A DNA stretch of 64,000 nt from NCBI RefSeq assembly GCF_021696945.1, contig NZ_JACYHE010000027.1, positions 1 to 64,000 on the forward strand, in the 5' to 3' direction. The position numbers and the translations under genes are program-made. This document shows, piece after piece, positions 37,943 through 46,472 of the stretch. How positions within the stretch are numbered: position 1 is the stretch's first letter; each line of letters begins with the position of its first letter. Below the pieces are notes generated by a model that saw only the letters and a list, made by a program, of their open reading frames with translations, was not told where the DNA came from and made no database searches. The stretch comes from Streptomyces sp. JJ36. GTDB taxonomy: Bacteria; Actinomycetota; Actinomycetes; Streptomycetales; Streptomycetaceae.

Positions 37943-39328
37943 GTGCACATCTCCTTTCTGCTCCACTACGGCTACGGCGTGGGCGGGACGATCCGCACCA
38001 CCTTCACCCTGGCGCGCGCCCTGGCCGAACACCACGACGTGGAGATCGTCTCGGTCTTCCGCCACCGCGACGAGCCGGCCTTCGACCCCGGCCCGAAGGT
38101 GCGGCTCGACCACCTGGTGGACCTGCGCGAGGAGAGCCCGGAGTACGACGGCGCCGAGCCGGAGCACTACTGCCCCTCCCGGCTCTTCCCACGGGCGGAC
38201 GGGTGCAGCTCGGCGTACAGCGCGCTGACCGACTGGCGGATCGCGGGCTGGCTCCGGGAGAGCGAGGCGGACGTGGTGGTCGGCACCCGGCCCGGGCTGA
38301 ACGCGCAGCTCACGGCCCTGGCCGCGGGCGGCCGCGGGCCGCTGCTGGTGGGCCAGCAGCACGCGCCGCTGGCCGCGCAGACACGCGGGGCGCGGATGAT
38401 GCTGCGGGACGTCTGCCCGCAGCTCGACGCGGTCGTGACGGTCACCGAGGCCGACGCCCGGGACTTCCGCCGGCGGATGGCGCTGCGCGGCGTACGGGTG
38501 GAGTCGGTGCCCAATCCGGTTCCCGCGCCGGAGGTGCCGCCCGCGGACGGCACCGGGCGCTGGATCGTCGCCGCCGGGCGGCTGGTGCCCGCCAAGCGGT
38601 ACGACCTGCTGCTGCGGGCCTTCGCCCGGGTGGCCCCGGAGCGCCCGGACTGGGGGCTGCGGATCTACGGCCGGGGCCCGGAACGCGCCCGGCTGCGGGC
38701 CCTCGTCGAGGAGCTCGGGCTGCGGGGGCGCGCCCAGCTGAAGGGCGTGGTCACCCCGCTGGAGCCGGAGTGGGTGCAGGGCTCCGTCGGGGTGAGCACC
38801 TCCCGGGTGGAGGCGTTCGGCATGACCATCGTGGAGGCGATGCGCTGCGGGCTGCCGGTGGTGGCCACGCGCTGCCCGCACGGGCCCGCCGAGATCATCC
38901 GGCACGGCGAGGACGGGCTGCTGGTGCCGGTGGACGACGCGGACGCCGTGGCGGCCGGGCTGCTGCGGCTGACCGGCGACGACGCGCTCCGGCAGCGCAT
39001 GGGGCGGGCGGCCCTCGCCCACGCCGAGCGTTTCGACCCGGCGGGCATCGCCGAGCGCTACTCCGTGCTCTTCGCCGAGCTGGCCGCCGGCGGGCGTTCG
39101 GCCCGCCGCCGTGCCTCCCTGCGGGGCACGCTGCACCGCTCCCGCGGCGCCGCCTTCCGGCACGCGTACGACCTGTGGGACACCGCCCGCCGCGCACGCC
39201 GGGAGCGGTCCCGCGGCGCGGCGGCGCGGCAGGCGCAGAGCCCCCGCGCCGCCGCGCCCGGGAGGCCCCGGGTGCGCACGGGTCAGCAGGCGCAGAGACA
39301 GAAGGGGTGGCCGGCCGGGTCGAGGTAG
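37943..39328 (+). CDS. Family 4 glycosyltransferase
   Basis: The 461-residue GT-B enzyme has an N-terminal Rossmann half beginning VHISFLLHYGYGVGGTIRTT, which holds the glycine-rich acceptor loop. The C-terminal donor half has IVAAGRLVPAKRYDLLLRAF and the signature VSTSRVEAFGMTIVEAMRCGLPVVAT (E-x7-E type). The last 70 residues are Arg/Ala-rich. It probably adds a sugar to an envelope glycolipid or polymer. GTG 37943 is chosen from homology; the frame is open to 37883. Its 3' end overlaps the convergent VOC gene by 46 bases. Confidence 0.85.
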   Translation: MHISFLLHYGYGVGGTIRTTFTLARALAEHHDVEIVSVFRHRDEPAFDPGPKVRLDHLVDLREESPEYDGAEPEHYCPSRLFPRADGCSSAYSALTDWRIAGWLRESEADVVVGTRPGLNAQLTALAAGGRGPLLVGQQHAPLAAQTRGARMMLRDVCPQLDAVVTVTEADARDFRRRMALRGVRVESVPNPVPAPEVPPADGTGRWIVAAGRLVPAKRYDLLLRAFARVAPERPDWGLRIYGRGPERARLRALVEELGLRGRAQLKGVVTPLEPEWVQGSVGVSTSRVEAFGMTIVEAMRCGLPVVATRCPHGPAEIIRHGEDGLLVPVDDADAVAAGLLRLTGDDALRQRMGRAALAHAERFDPAGIAERYSVLFAELAAGGRSARRRASLRGTLHRSRGAAFRHAYDLWDTARRARRERSRGAAARQAQSPRAAAPGRPRVRTGQQAQRQKGWPAGSR

Positions 39329-39651
39329 ACCCGGAAGTCGAGCCGGCCGCCGTCGTCGCCCTGGAGCAGCCGGGCACCGAGCCGCAGCACCTCCCGCTCG
39401 GCCTCGTCGAGCCGGTCCCGGGGCACGTCGAGGTCCAGGTGGAGCTGTTGCGAGTGCTCCTCGCTCGGCCACTGCGGCGGCACCATGCCGGGCGCCTCCT
39501 GGAAGGCGAGTTGCCGGCCCTGCGGCCCGACGGCCTCGTACCAGCGCCCCTCGCCCTCGACCCGCCAGTCGAGCACCGCGGCGTAGAACTCGGCGAGGGA
39601 CTTGGGGTCGGGGCAGTCGAGCACGGTGACGCCCATGGTGGCGATGGCCAT
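39283..39651 (-). CDS. VOC family (glyoxalase/bleomycin resistance-like) protein
   Basis: The 122-residue protein begins MAIATMGVTVLDCPDPKSLAEFYAAVLDW and ends VYLDPAGHPFCLC, the two hallmarks of actinobacterial VOC-domain proteins. QQLHLDLDV supplies the family metal-site His. Substrate unknown. It is divergent from the CGNR-type regulator and shares a 99-bp promoter region containing a perfect palindrome, so it is likely that regulator's target. Confidence 0.9.
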   Translation of the reverse strand: MAIATMGVTVLDCPDPKSLAEFYAAVLDWRVEGEGRWYEAVGPQGRQLAFQEAPGMVPPQWPSEEHSQQLHLDLDVPRDRLDEAEREVLRLGARLLQGDDGGRLDFRVYLDPAGHPFCLCAC

Positions 39652-39696
39652 GGTGTTCCCTTTCCTGGTTCCGGGCGGGGTTACCGCTATACCCCC

Positions 39697-39723
39697 TCAT
39701 GAGGTAACGGCGTTACCTCATGA
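39697..39723. promoter_or_regulatory. Perfect 27-bp palindromic operator
   Basis: TCATGAGGTAACG (39697-39709) and CGTTACCTCATGA (39711-39723) are exact inverted copies around one central base. Extra half-sites stand at GGTTACC (39679-39685) and GGTAACG (39736-39742). All lie between the divergent VOC and CGNR genes, whose starts are at 39651 and 39751. The arrangement is that of a dimeric repressor controlling both genes; the CGNR protein is the obvious candidate. Confidence 0.75.
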
Positions 39724-39750
39724 TGCCCCGGCGCCGGTAACGTGGCAAGC

Positions 39751-40293
39751 ATGGGAGAGCGGACCGCACCGGAGTCGATCGCACTGGTGCAGGAGCTGGT
39801 GAACACGCTGGACGTGGAGACCGGCCGGGACGCGCTCTCCACCGCGGAGGACCTCGCCGCCTTCGCGCGGCGGAACGGTCTGGCGGAGCTGGGCGTCGGA
39901 GCGGCGGACCTGCCCGCCCTCCGCACCCTCCGCGAGGCGCTGCGCGCGGCCTGCCGGGCACACGCGGGCACCGAGGTCCCGCCCGCGGAGCGCACGGCGC
40001 TGGCCGGGCTGCTGGCCGGGGCGCCGCTGGTGCTGGAGGTGGACGCGGCGGGCGGTGCCCAGCTCCGGCCCACGGCGGGCCTCACCGGCGCCGCCGGCCT
40101 CACCGCGCACATCGCGGCGGGCATCGCCGAGGCGAGCGCCGCGGGCGACTGGCAGCGGCTGAAGGCCTGCGAGGCGGCGGACTGCCGGTGGGCCTTCTAC
40201 GACCGCAGCCCGGCGGGGCGCGGCCGCTGGTGCTCGATGGCGGTGTGCGGCAGCCGCGCGAAGATGCGCGCCTACCGGGCGCGCCGCGGCTGA
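39751..40293 (+). CDS. CGNR zinc-finger (ABATE-type) putative regulator
   Basis: The 180-residue protein starts at ATG 39751. The N-terminal 130 residues form the ABATE-type sensor domain (LVQELVNTLDVETGRD). The C-terminal zinc finger has Cys140, Cys145, Cys161 and Cys166, the last in CGSR, a one-residue variant of the CGNR motif, followed by a basic tail. Such proteins are thought to be stress-responsive transcription regulators. A nine-base longer GTG start at 39742 is possible. The adjoining palindrome suggests autoregulation. Confidence 0.88.
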   Translation: MGERTAPESIALVQELVNTLDVETGRDALSTAEDLAAFARRNGLAELGVGAADLPALRTLREALRAACRAHAGTEVPPAERTALAGLLAGAPLVLEVDAAGGAQLRPTAGLTGAAGLTAHIAAGIAEASAAGDWQRLKACEAADCRWAFYDRSPAGRGRWCSMAVCGSRAKMRAYRARRG

Positions 40294-40418
40294 CCGGCGC
40301 CGCGGCCGACCGGGCGGGCCACCGGAAACGGAGCGCCGCCCGTAGCGGGACCGGCGCTCCCGCCATGGAGGCGCACCGGCCCCGGCCGGGTCGGGCGCGG
40401 GGCCGGGCCGGCGGTCAC

Positions 40419-40436
40419 CGCAGGCGGTCGCCTGCG
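40419..40436. terminator. Hairpin between convergent CGNR and dehydrogenase genes
   Basis: CGCAGGCG (40419-40426) pairs with CGCCTGCG (40429-40436). It lies within the 274-base convergent gap 40294-40567, which otherwise is GC-rich with no gene. Confidence 0.5.
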
Positions 40437-40567
40437 CCACCGGTGGCCGCGCCGTCACCGCCCGGGGCCGGCGACCCGAGCGCGGGGTCCGGGCCGCCGG
40501 TGCGCGCCCCGCCGGGGCACGGAGACGGCGGGAGGCTCGATGCACCGGCCCCGGACCGCCGGGAGCT

Positions 40568-41920
40568 TCAGGCCGTCGGGCGGCCCAGGGCGCGGAAGGT
40601 CCAGCCCGCCTTGCGCCACAGGGCCGGGTCCAGCGTGTTCCGGCCGTCCAGCAGGTGGCGTACGGCGACCGCCTCGCCCAGCACCGCCGGGTCCAGCTCC
40701 TTGAACTCGCGCCACTCCGTCAGGTGCAGCACCACGTCCGCGCCGCGCACCGCCTCCACCGCGCTCGGCGCGTACGCCAGGGTCGGGAAGAGCGAACGGG
40801 CGTTCTCCATCCCCTTCGGGTCGTAGACGGTGACCTGCGCCCCCTGGAGGTGCAGTTGCCCGGCGACGTTCAGCGCCGGCGAGTCCCGTACGTCGTCGGA
40901 GTCCGGCTTGAAGCTGGCACCGAGCACGCCGATCCGCTTGCCCAGCAGGCCGCCGCCGACCGCCTGCCGGGTCAGCTCCACCATGTGCACCCGGCGGCGC
41001 ATGTTGATCGAGTCGATCTCCCGGAGGAAGGTCAGCGCCTGGTCGGCGCCCAGCTCCCCGGCGCGCGCCATGAAGGCCCGCAGGTCCTTGGGCAGGCAGC
41101 CGCCGCCGAAGCCGATCCCGGCCCGGAGGAACTTGCGGCCGATCCGGTCGTCGTACCCGATCGCCTCGGCCAGCTTCACCACGTCGCCGTCGGCGGCCTC
41201 GCACACCTCGGCCATGGCGTTGATGAAGGAGATCTTGGTCGCCAGGAAGGAGTTGGCGGACGCCTTGACCAGCTCGGCGGTGGGGAAGTCGGTCACCACG
41301 AACGGGGAGCCCTCCGCGATCGGCCGGGCGTAGACCTCCCGCAGCCGGGTCTCCGCGGCCTCGCTGCGCACCCCCGCCACGATGCGGTCGGGGTGCAGCG
41401 TGTCCTGCACCGCGAAGCCCTCGCGGAGGAACTCCGGGTTCCAGGCCAGCTCCGCGTCCTCCCCCACGGGCGCCAGCTCGGCCAGCCGGTCCGCGAGCCG
41501 GTCCGCGCTGCCCACCGGCACCGTGGACTTGCCGACCACCAGGGCGGGCCGGCGCAGCAGCGGCGCCAGCGACTCCACGGCGGCGTCCACGTAGCTCATG
41601 TCGCAGGCGTACTCGCCGTGCTTCTGCGGCGTGTTCACACACACGAAGTGCACGTCGCCGAAGTCCGCCACCTCCTCGTAGGAGGTGGTGAAGCGCAGCC
41701 GGCCCGAGGCGCCCGGCAGGCCGTCGACATGCCGGCTCAGCAGCTCCTCCAGCCCCGGCTCGTACATCGGGACCTCGCCCCGGCCGAGCATCTCCACCTT
41801 CTCGGGCAGCACGTCCAGGCCGAGCACCTCGAAACCGAGGTCGGCCATGGCGGCCGCGTGGGTGGCGCCGAGGTAGCCGGTGCCGATCACGGTGATCCTG
41901 GGCGGGGCCGTCTGGGCCAT
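40568..41920 (-). CDS. UDP-glucose / GDP-mannose 6-dehydrogenase family enzyme
   Basis: The 450-residue NAD-dependent enzyme oxidises a nucleotide sugar twice to a uronic acid. MAQTAPPRITVIGTGYLGATHA gives the Rossmann glycine motif. The catalytic Cys is in FGGGCLPKDLRAF, and FKPDSDDVRDSPAL begins the C-terminal NAD/UDP domain. UDP-glucose is the commonest substrate, giving UDP-glucuronate for envelope polymers, but GDP-mannose is possible. ATG 41920 is preferred; a GTG 63 bases upstream remains in frame. Confidence 0.93.
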   Translation of the reverse strand: MAQTAPPRITVIGTGYLGATHAAAMADLGFEVLGLDVLPEKVEMLGRGEVPMYEPGLEELLSRHVDGLPGASGRLRFTTSYEEVADFGDVHFVCVNTPQKHGEYACDMSYVDAAVESLAPLLRRPALVVGKSTVPVGSADRLADRLAELAPVGEDAELAWNPEFLREGFAVQDTLHPDRIVAGVRSEAAETRLREVYARPIAEGSPFVVTDFPTAELVKASANSFLATKISFINAMAEVCEAADGDVVKLAEAIGYDDRIGRKFLRAGIGFGGGCLPKDLRAFMARAGELGADQALTFLREIDSINMRRRVHMVELTRQAVGGGLLGKRIGVLGASFKPDSDDVRDSPALNVAGQLHLQGAQVTVYDPKGMENARSLFPTLAYAPSAVEAVRGADVVLHLTEWREFKELDPAVLGEAVAVRHLLDGRNTLDPALWRKAGWTFRALGRPTA

Positions 41921-42331
41921 GTGCTGCTCCTGCTCGCTCCGGGCACGCGTGTACGGATCTGTACGTACGCTGACCGTGAGCATAACCGCGCGCCCGCGCA
42001 GAGAAGCTCACGCATGCCGGGCAGGGCCGGGCCGCTCCCGGGGAGCCTCCGCGGCGCCGCCGGCTCAGCGCCGGTCGCGGCGGGGGCACCGCTCGTGGTC
42101 CCGCACCACGCCGAAGTCGATCTCCCGCAGGGTGGAGCGGCGGCGCCCGGCCCCGGGTCCGGGGCGACACACGGGTGGGGTGCCCGGGCCCGGCACCGCC
42201 ACCCGTGTGACCCTCGGGACGGGCCGCGGGTGGTACGCGCCCGGACCGCTTGGCCCGGGGCCCGGTGTCCGGTTGACTGCACGCGGGCGCGGCGTCCGCC
42301 GGGCCCCCGGAACGACGGAGGGGTGGCCCGG
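41921..42331. other. Divergent promoter region without a clear gene
   Basis: This 411-base region lies between the dehydrogenase (left) and the DUF1772 gene (right). Near the dehydrogenase is a GTAC-rich imperfect palindrome (GTACGGATCTGTAC, 41951-41964). On the minus strand, a short frame ending at 42065 reads STLREIDFGVVRDHERC near its end, but I see no convincing start or homology. Confidence 0.4.
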
Positions 42332-42868
42332 ATGCTGACGGCGCTTCAGGAGCTGGCACTGGTGGCGGCGGTGCTGCTCACCGGGCTGATGGCCGGGCTC
42401 TACTTCGCCTTCTCCATCGCCGTGCTGCCCGGGCTGGACCAGGGCGGGGCACGGACCTTCGTCACCGCGATGCAGGGGATCAACGTGCGCATTCTCAACG
42501 GCTGGTTCGCGCTCGCCTTCGCCGGGGCCGCCGTGGCGACCGCGGCGGCCGCCGCGCTGCACCTGGCCGGCGACGGGGAGCGGGTGGTGCCCTGGGCCCT
42601 CACCGGGTTCGTGCTCTACGCGGCCAGCCTGGTGGTCACCTTCCGCTGGAACGTGCCGCTCAACGACGCCCTGGAAGCGGCCCGCCCGGCGACCGGGGAG
42701 TCCGGGCACGCCGCGCAGGCGGGGGACCCCGCGGAGGCCGCGGAGGCCGCCCGGGAGGCGTTCCGGCCGGCCTGGGCCCGCTGGAACGCCGTACGCACGC
42801 TGCTGTGCACGGCCGCGCTGGGCGCCCTGGCCCACGCCCTGGTGCTGCACGGCCAGGCGTCGGGCTGA
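42332..42868 (+). CDS. DUF1772 (anthrone oxygenase-like) membrane protein
   Basis: The 178-residue protein has four predicted membrane helices (about 5-30, 55-80, 85-105, 150-172) and the DUF1772 start LTGLMAGLYFAFSIAVLPGL. The segment 115-140 is an Ala/Glu-rich loop. Some family members are described as anthrone oxygenases in aromatic polyketide pathways, but stand-alone members such as this have no known role. ATG 42332 has GGAGGGG nine bases upstream. Confidence 0.85.
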   Translation: MLTALQELALVAAVLLTGLMAGLYFAFSIAVLPGLDQGGARTFVTAMQGINVRILNGWFALAFAGAAVATAAAAALHLAGDGERVVPWALTGFVLYAASLVVTFRWNVPLNDALEAARPATGESGHAAQAGDPAEAAEAAREAFRPAWARWNAVRTLLCTAALGALAHALVLHGQASG

Positions 42869-42944
42869 CGTACGGGCGCGGCGGCCGCCGCCGCGTCCGC
42901 ACCCCGGACAGCGACCCCGGAGGGCCGGCCACACGCTCGCCCTC

Positions 42945-43002
42945 GGACGGCCCGGCACGCGGGCCCCCTCGGCAGCCGGCCCGGACGGCCCGGCACGCGG
43001 GC
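42945..43002. repeat. 20-bp direct repeat in a convergent gap
   Basis: GGACGGCCCGGCACGCGGGC occurs at 42945-42964 and again at 42983-43002, between the DUF1772 and dipeptidase stop codons. The pair could be a decayed tandem duplication or part of a terminator region. Confidence 0.7.
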
Positions 43003-43061
43003 GCTTTCAGGTACCCGCGCGCACGCTCACCCGGCAGCGAACCCGGACGCCCGGGTGGCGG

Positions 43062-44306
43062 TCAGGCCGTGCCGTCGCCGCCGGACGGGCCGTCCCCGGA
43101 CTGCTCACCGTCCAGCACGCCGATCGTCGCCACGGACGGCCCGCGCCGCCTCCGCAGGTCGGCGGAGACGGCCTCCGCGTCGCGCACCACCCGCACGGCG
43201 TTCTGCCAGGTCAGCTTGGCGAGGTCGGCGCGGGACCAGCCGCGGTGCCGCAGCTCGGCGACGAGGTTCGGGTAGCCGGCCACGTCCTCCAGCCCCGCCG
43301 GGGTGAACGCCGTCCCGTCGAAGTCGCCGCCGATGCCGAGGTGGTCGATGCCGGCGACCTCCCGCATGTGGTCCAGGTGGTCGGCGACCGTGGCGACGGT
43401 GGCCACCGGACGCGGGTTCGCCGCCTCGTACGCGCGCTGGACCTTCATGCCCTCGGCCGTGCCGTCCAGCGGGTGCAGCCCGTGGGCGCGCATGTTCTCG
43501 TCGGCGGCCGCCGTCCAGGCGACGGCCTCCGGCAGCACGAACTTGGGCACGAAGGTGACCATGGCCACGCCGCCGTTGCCCGGCAGCAGCTCCAGCACGT
43601 CGTCCGGGATGTTCCGCGGGTGGTCGCAGACGGCGCGGGCCGAGGAGTGCGAGAAGAGCACCGGCGCCTCGGTGACCCGCAGCGCGTCCCGCATGGTCGA
43701 GGCGGCGACGTGGGAGAGGTCGACGAGCATGCCGCACCGGTTCATCTCCCGCACCACCTCCTCGCCGAAGCGGGTGAGGCCGCCGTGCCGGGGTGCGTCG
43801 GTCGCCGAGTCCGCCCAGTCGAGGGTGTCGTTGTGGGTGAGCGTCAGGTAGCGCACGCCGAGCTCCCGGAAGGCGCGCAGCGTGGCGAGGGAGTTGGCGA
43901 TGGAGTGCCCGCCCTCGGCGCCCAGCAGCGAGGCGATGCGCCCCTCGGACCGGGCGGCCTCCATGTCGTCGGCGGTGACGGCGGGCCGCAGGTCACGCGG
44001 GTAGCGGTCGACGAGCTGCCGGACCACGTCGATCTGTTCCAGGGTGGCGCTCACCGCGCTGTCGCCGGTCAGGTCCGTGCGCACGTAGACCGACCAGAAC
44101 TGCGCGCCCACGCCGCCGGCCCGCAGCCGCGGCAGGTCGGTGTGCAGCCGGGCGGACTGGTCGGCGGCGATGTCCCGCCGGTCCAGGTCGTACGCCACCT
44201 GCTCGCGCAGCGCCCAGGGCAGGTCGTTGTGCCCGTCCACCACCGGGTACTCGGCGAGCAGCGCGCGGGCCTCCTCCAGGCGTTCCCCGGCCGGTGCGGC
44301 GGTCAC
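43062..44306 (-). CDS. Membrane dipeptidase (renal dipeptidase, M19)
   Basis: The 414-residue zinc enzyme cleaves dipeptides. The first zinc site [12 protein letters not shown] (HxD) lies near residue 25. [16 protein letters not shown] supplies the bridging Glu, and [11 protein letters not shown] and [15 protein letters not shown] supply the further His ligands. No signal peptide is seen, so it is probably cytosolic. GTG 44306 overlaps the purE stop (44303) by four bases, making it the third gene of purK-purE-dipeptidase. Its metabolic link to purines is not obvious. Confidence 0.93.
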   Translation of the reverse strand: MTAAPAGERLEEARALLAEYPVVDGHNDLPWALREQVAYDLDRRDIAADQSARLHTDLPRLRAGGVGAQFWSVYVRTDLTGDSAVSATLEQIDVVRQLVDRYPRDLRPAVTADDMEAARSEGRIASLLGAEGGHSIANSLATLRAFRELGVRYLTLTHNDTLDWADSATDAPRHGGLTRFGEEVVREMNRCGMLVDLSHVAASTMRDALRVTEAPVLFSHSSARAVCDHPRNIPDDVLELLPGNGGVAMVTFVPKFVLPEAVAWTAAADENMRAHGLHPLDGTAEGMKVQRAYEAANPRPVATVATVADHLDHMREVAGIDHLGIGGDFDGTAFTPAGLEDVAGYPNLVAELRHRGWSRADLAKLTWQNAVRVVRDAEAVSADLRRRRGPSVATIGVLDGEQSGDGPSGGDGTA

Positions 44307-44866
44307 CGGCCGCCCCCGAAGCCGAAGCCCTCCGCGCCCGCGGCCAGCTTGCTGCGCAGCCGCCGGCCCTTCTCGGTGGCCTGTTCGTTCAGCTCCTGCT
44401 GGAAGGTGCGCATGCGGTCCCGCAGCTCCGGGTCGTGCGCGGCGAGGAGCCGGACGGCGAGCAGCCCGGCGTTCCGGGCGCCGCCCACCGAGACGGTGGC
44501 GACCGGGACGCCCGCGGGCATCTGCACGATGGAGAGCAGCGAGTCCATGCCGTCCAGGTGCTTCAGGGGCACCGGGACGCCGATGACCGGCAGCGGGGTC
44601 ACGGAGGCGAGCATGCCCGGCAGATGGGCCGCGCCACCCGCCCCGGCGATGAGCGCCCGAAGGCCGCGGTCGGCGGCGTCCTCACCGTAGGCGACCATCT
44701 CACGCGGCATGCGGTGCGCGGAGACGACGTCCACCTCGTAGGGCACCTCGAACTCGTCCAGCGCCTTGGCGGCGGCCTCCATCACGGGCCAGTCGGAGTC
44801 GGAGCCCATGACGATGCCGACGGCGGGCGACGGGGCTCCGGGCCCCGGGGCGGCGGATGCGGTCAC
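44303..44866 (-). CDS. purE: N5-carboxyaminoimidazole ribonucleotide mutase
   Basis: The 187-residue class I PurE moves the carboxyl group from N5-CAIR to CAIR in purine synthesis. [12 protein letters not shown] holds the phosphate-binding Ser/Asp, and [11 protein letters not shown] and [15 protein letters not shown] complete the active site. The Ala/Pro-rich first 15 residues precede the domain. The start overlaps the purK stop as ATGA, so it works in tandem with PurK. Confidence 0.97.
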   Translation of the reverse strand: MTASAAPGPGAPSPAVGIVMGSDSDWPVMEAAAKALDEFEVPYEVDVVSAHRMPREMVAYGEDAADRGLRALIAGAGGAAHLPGMLASVTPLPVIGVPVPLKHLDGMDSLLSIVQMPAGVPVATVSVGGARNAGLLAVRLLAAHDPELRDRMRTFQQELNEQATEKGRRLRSKLAAGAEGFGFGGGR

Positions 44867-46002
44867 TCCTGGATCGTCCCTCGCAGATAGCCGGCGGCGT
44901 GGGCGGCGCGCTCACGCACGTCGGCCAGGTCGTCGCCGTAGGTGGTGACGTGCCCGACCTTGCGGCCCGGCTTCACGTCCTTGCCGTACATGTGGATCTT
45001 GAGCTGCGGGTCGCGGGCCATGCAGTGCAGGTAGGCGGCGTACATGTCCGGGTAGTCGCCGCCCAGGACGTTGGCCATGACCGTCCAGCGGGCACGCGGG
45101 TGCGGGTCGCCGAGGGGCAGGTCGAGCACGGCCCGCACGTGGTTGGCGAACTGCGAGGTGACGGCGCCGTCCTGGGTCCAGTGGCCGGAATTGTGCGGGC
45201 GCATGGCGAGCTCGTTGACGAGCACCCGGCCGTCCCGGGTCTCGAAGAGCTCCACCGCGAGGTGCCCGACGACCTCCAGTTCGGCGGCGATCTTCAGGGC
45301 CAGCTCCTGGGCCGCGGCGGCCTGCCCGGCACGCAGCCCGGGGGCGGGGGCGATCACCGTGTCGCAGACGCCGTCCACCTGGAGGGACTCCACCACCGGG
45401 TAGGCGACGGCCTGCCCGTGCGGGGAGCGGACCACGTTGGCGGCCAGCTCGCGTACGAAGTCCACCTTCTCCTCGGCGAGCACCGGCACCCCGGCGCGGA
45501 ACGGTTCGGCGGCGTCCTCGGTGCCGTGCACCAGCCAGACGCCCTTCCCGTCGTAGCCGCCGCGGACCGTCTTGAGCACCACGGGGAAGCCGTCTCCCTC
45601 GGCGGCGAAGCGCGCCACGTCCTCCGCGTCGCGCACGATGCGGTGCCGGGGGCAGGGCACCCCGAGGGCGTCCAGCCGGGCCCGCATCACCCCCTTGTCC
45701 TGGGCGTGCTCGAGCGCGTCCGGGCCGGGGCGGACGGGCACGCCGTCCGCCTCCAGCGCCCGGAGGTGCTCGGTGGGCACGTGCTCGTGGTCGAAGGTGA
45801 CCACGTCGCAGCCGCGCGCGAAGTCGCGCAGGGTGGCCAGATCGCGGTGGTCGCCCAGGACCACGTCACCGACCACCTGCGCCGCGGACTCCTGGGGAGA
45901 ACCAGCGAGAAGCTTGAACCTGATGCCGAGCGGGATGCCCGCCTCGTGCGTCATACGAGCGAGCTGACCGCCGCCGACCATGCCGACAACCGGGAACGTC
46001 AC
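44863..46002 (-). CDS. purK: N5-carboxyaminoimidazole ribonucleotide synthase
   Basis: The 379-residue ATP-grasp enzyme carboxylates AIR using ATP and bicarbonate. It begins [17 protein letters not shown], the family start. [28 protein letters not shown] and the C-terminal [16 protein letters not shown] are the family ATP and AIR-binding stretches. GTG 46002 is chosen because GGAGA lies just upstream; the frame is open to 46038. It is first in the purK-purE-dipeptidase operon, divergent from the WXG cassette across 104 bases. Confidence 0.97.
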   Translation of the reverse strand: MTFPVVGMVGGGQLARMTHEAGIPLGIRFKLLAGSPQESAAQVVGDVVLGDHRDLATLRDFARGCDVVTFDHEHVPTEHLRALEADGVPVRPGPDALEHAQDKGVMRARLDALGVPCPRHRIVRDAEDVARFAAEGDGFPVVLKTVRGGYDGKGVWLVHGTEDAAEPFRAGVPVLAEEKVDFVRELAANVVRSPHGQAVAYPVVESLQVDGVCDTVIAPAPGLRAGQAAAAQELALKIAAELEVVGHLAVELFETRDGRVLVNELAMRPHNSGHWTQDGAVTSQFANHVRAVLDLPLGDPHPRARWTVMANVLGGDYPDMYAAYLHCMARDPQLKIHMYGKDVKPGRKVGHVTTYGDDLADVRERAAHAAGYLRGTIQE

Positions 46003-46106
46003 GTTCTCCAGACTATCCACACGTCCGGAACCGGCCACGCCCGCCGTCCACCCGCTACGATGATCGCCACGATACGTACCGTTGCACGAAGCGGGGGGAC
46101 AGCGCT

Positions 46107-46472
46107 ATGGCGCCGGGGGGCCGGCCCGGACTCGGGCTGGACGACGAGGGGGCCCTCACCCAGGGTGAGCGCCTGAAGACGGCCGCGGAGGACCTGGACG
46201 CCGTCGGCAGACTGCTGGGCAAGGACCTGGGCGCGGACCTGCCGTTCTTCGGGAGCTGGAACCCGTTCGCCCCCGACCCCTTCGGCGAGTACGGCGGCCA
46301 GCGTGCCTTCCCGCCCTTCGCCCGCGTGTGGAACGACGAGGTCGCCACGCTCGCCGGGGCCCTGCGGGAGATCCGGCAGAAGATCGGGGACGGCGTGGTC
46401 ACCACCACCGCCACCGACGTGGACACCGGGCACGCGCTCCAGGCGATACCGAGCCGGCTCGGGGACCTGTAG
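46107..46472 (+). CDS. WXG100-like small helper protein
   Basis: The 121-residue soluble protein is unnamed. It has a helical start, then GSWNPFAPDPFGEYGG near residues 48-63. A C-terminal helical stretch, VWNDEVATLAGALREIRQKIGDGV, resembles the second half of small ESX/WXG-type secretion partners found first in Streptomyces effector operons. GGGGGGA precedes the ATG. Its stop touches the next ATG with no gap (46472/46473). It probably pairs with the effector for secretion or stability; this is inference from context. Confidence 0.6.
   Translation: MAPGGRPGLGLDDEGALTQGERLKTAAEDLDAVGRLLGKDLGADLPFFGSWNPFAPDPFGEYGGQRAFPPFARVWNDEVATLAGALREIRQKIGDGVVTTTATDVDTGHALQAIPSRLGDL

Noticed and set aside
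36428..39700. Extension of the thioesterase into a 1274-residue protein
   Set aside because: The extra sequence is antisense to LCP 5 and a glycosyltransferase and has shadow-frame composition; the hotdog domain starts at 36427.
42065..42200. Small minus-strand gene ending ...LREIDFGVVRDHERC
   Set aside because: The last codons look protein-like, but there is no good start, ribosome-binding site or recognisable family, and the upstream part is low-complexity.
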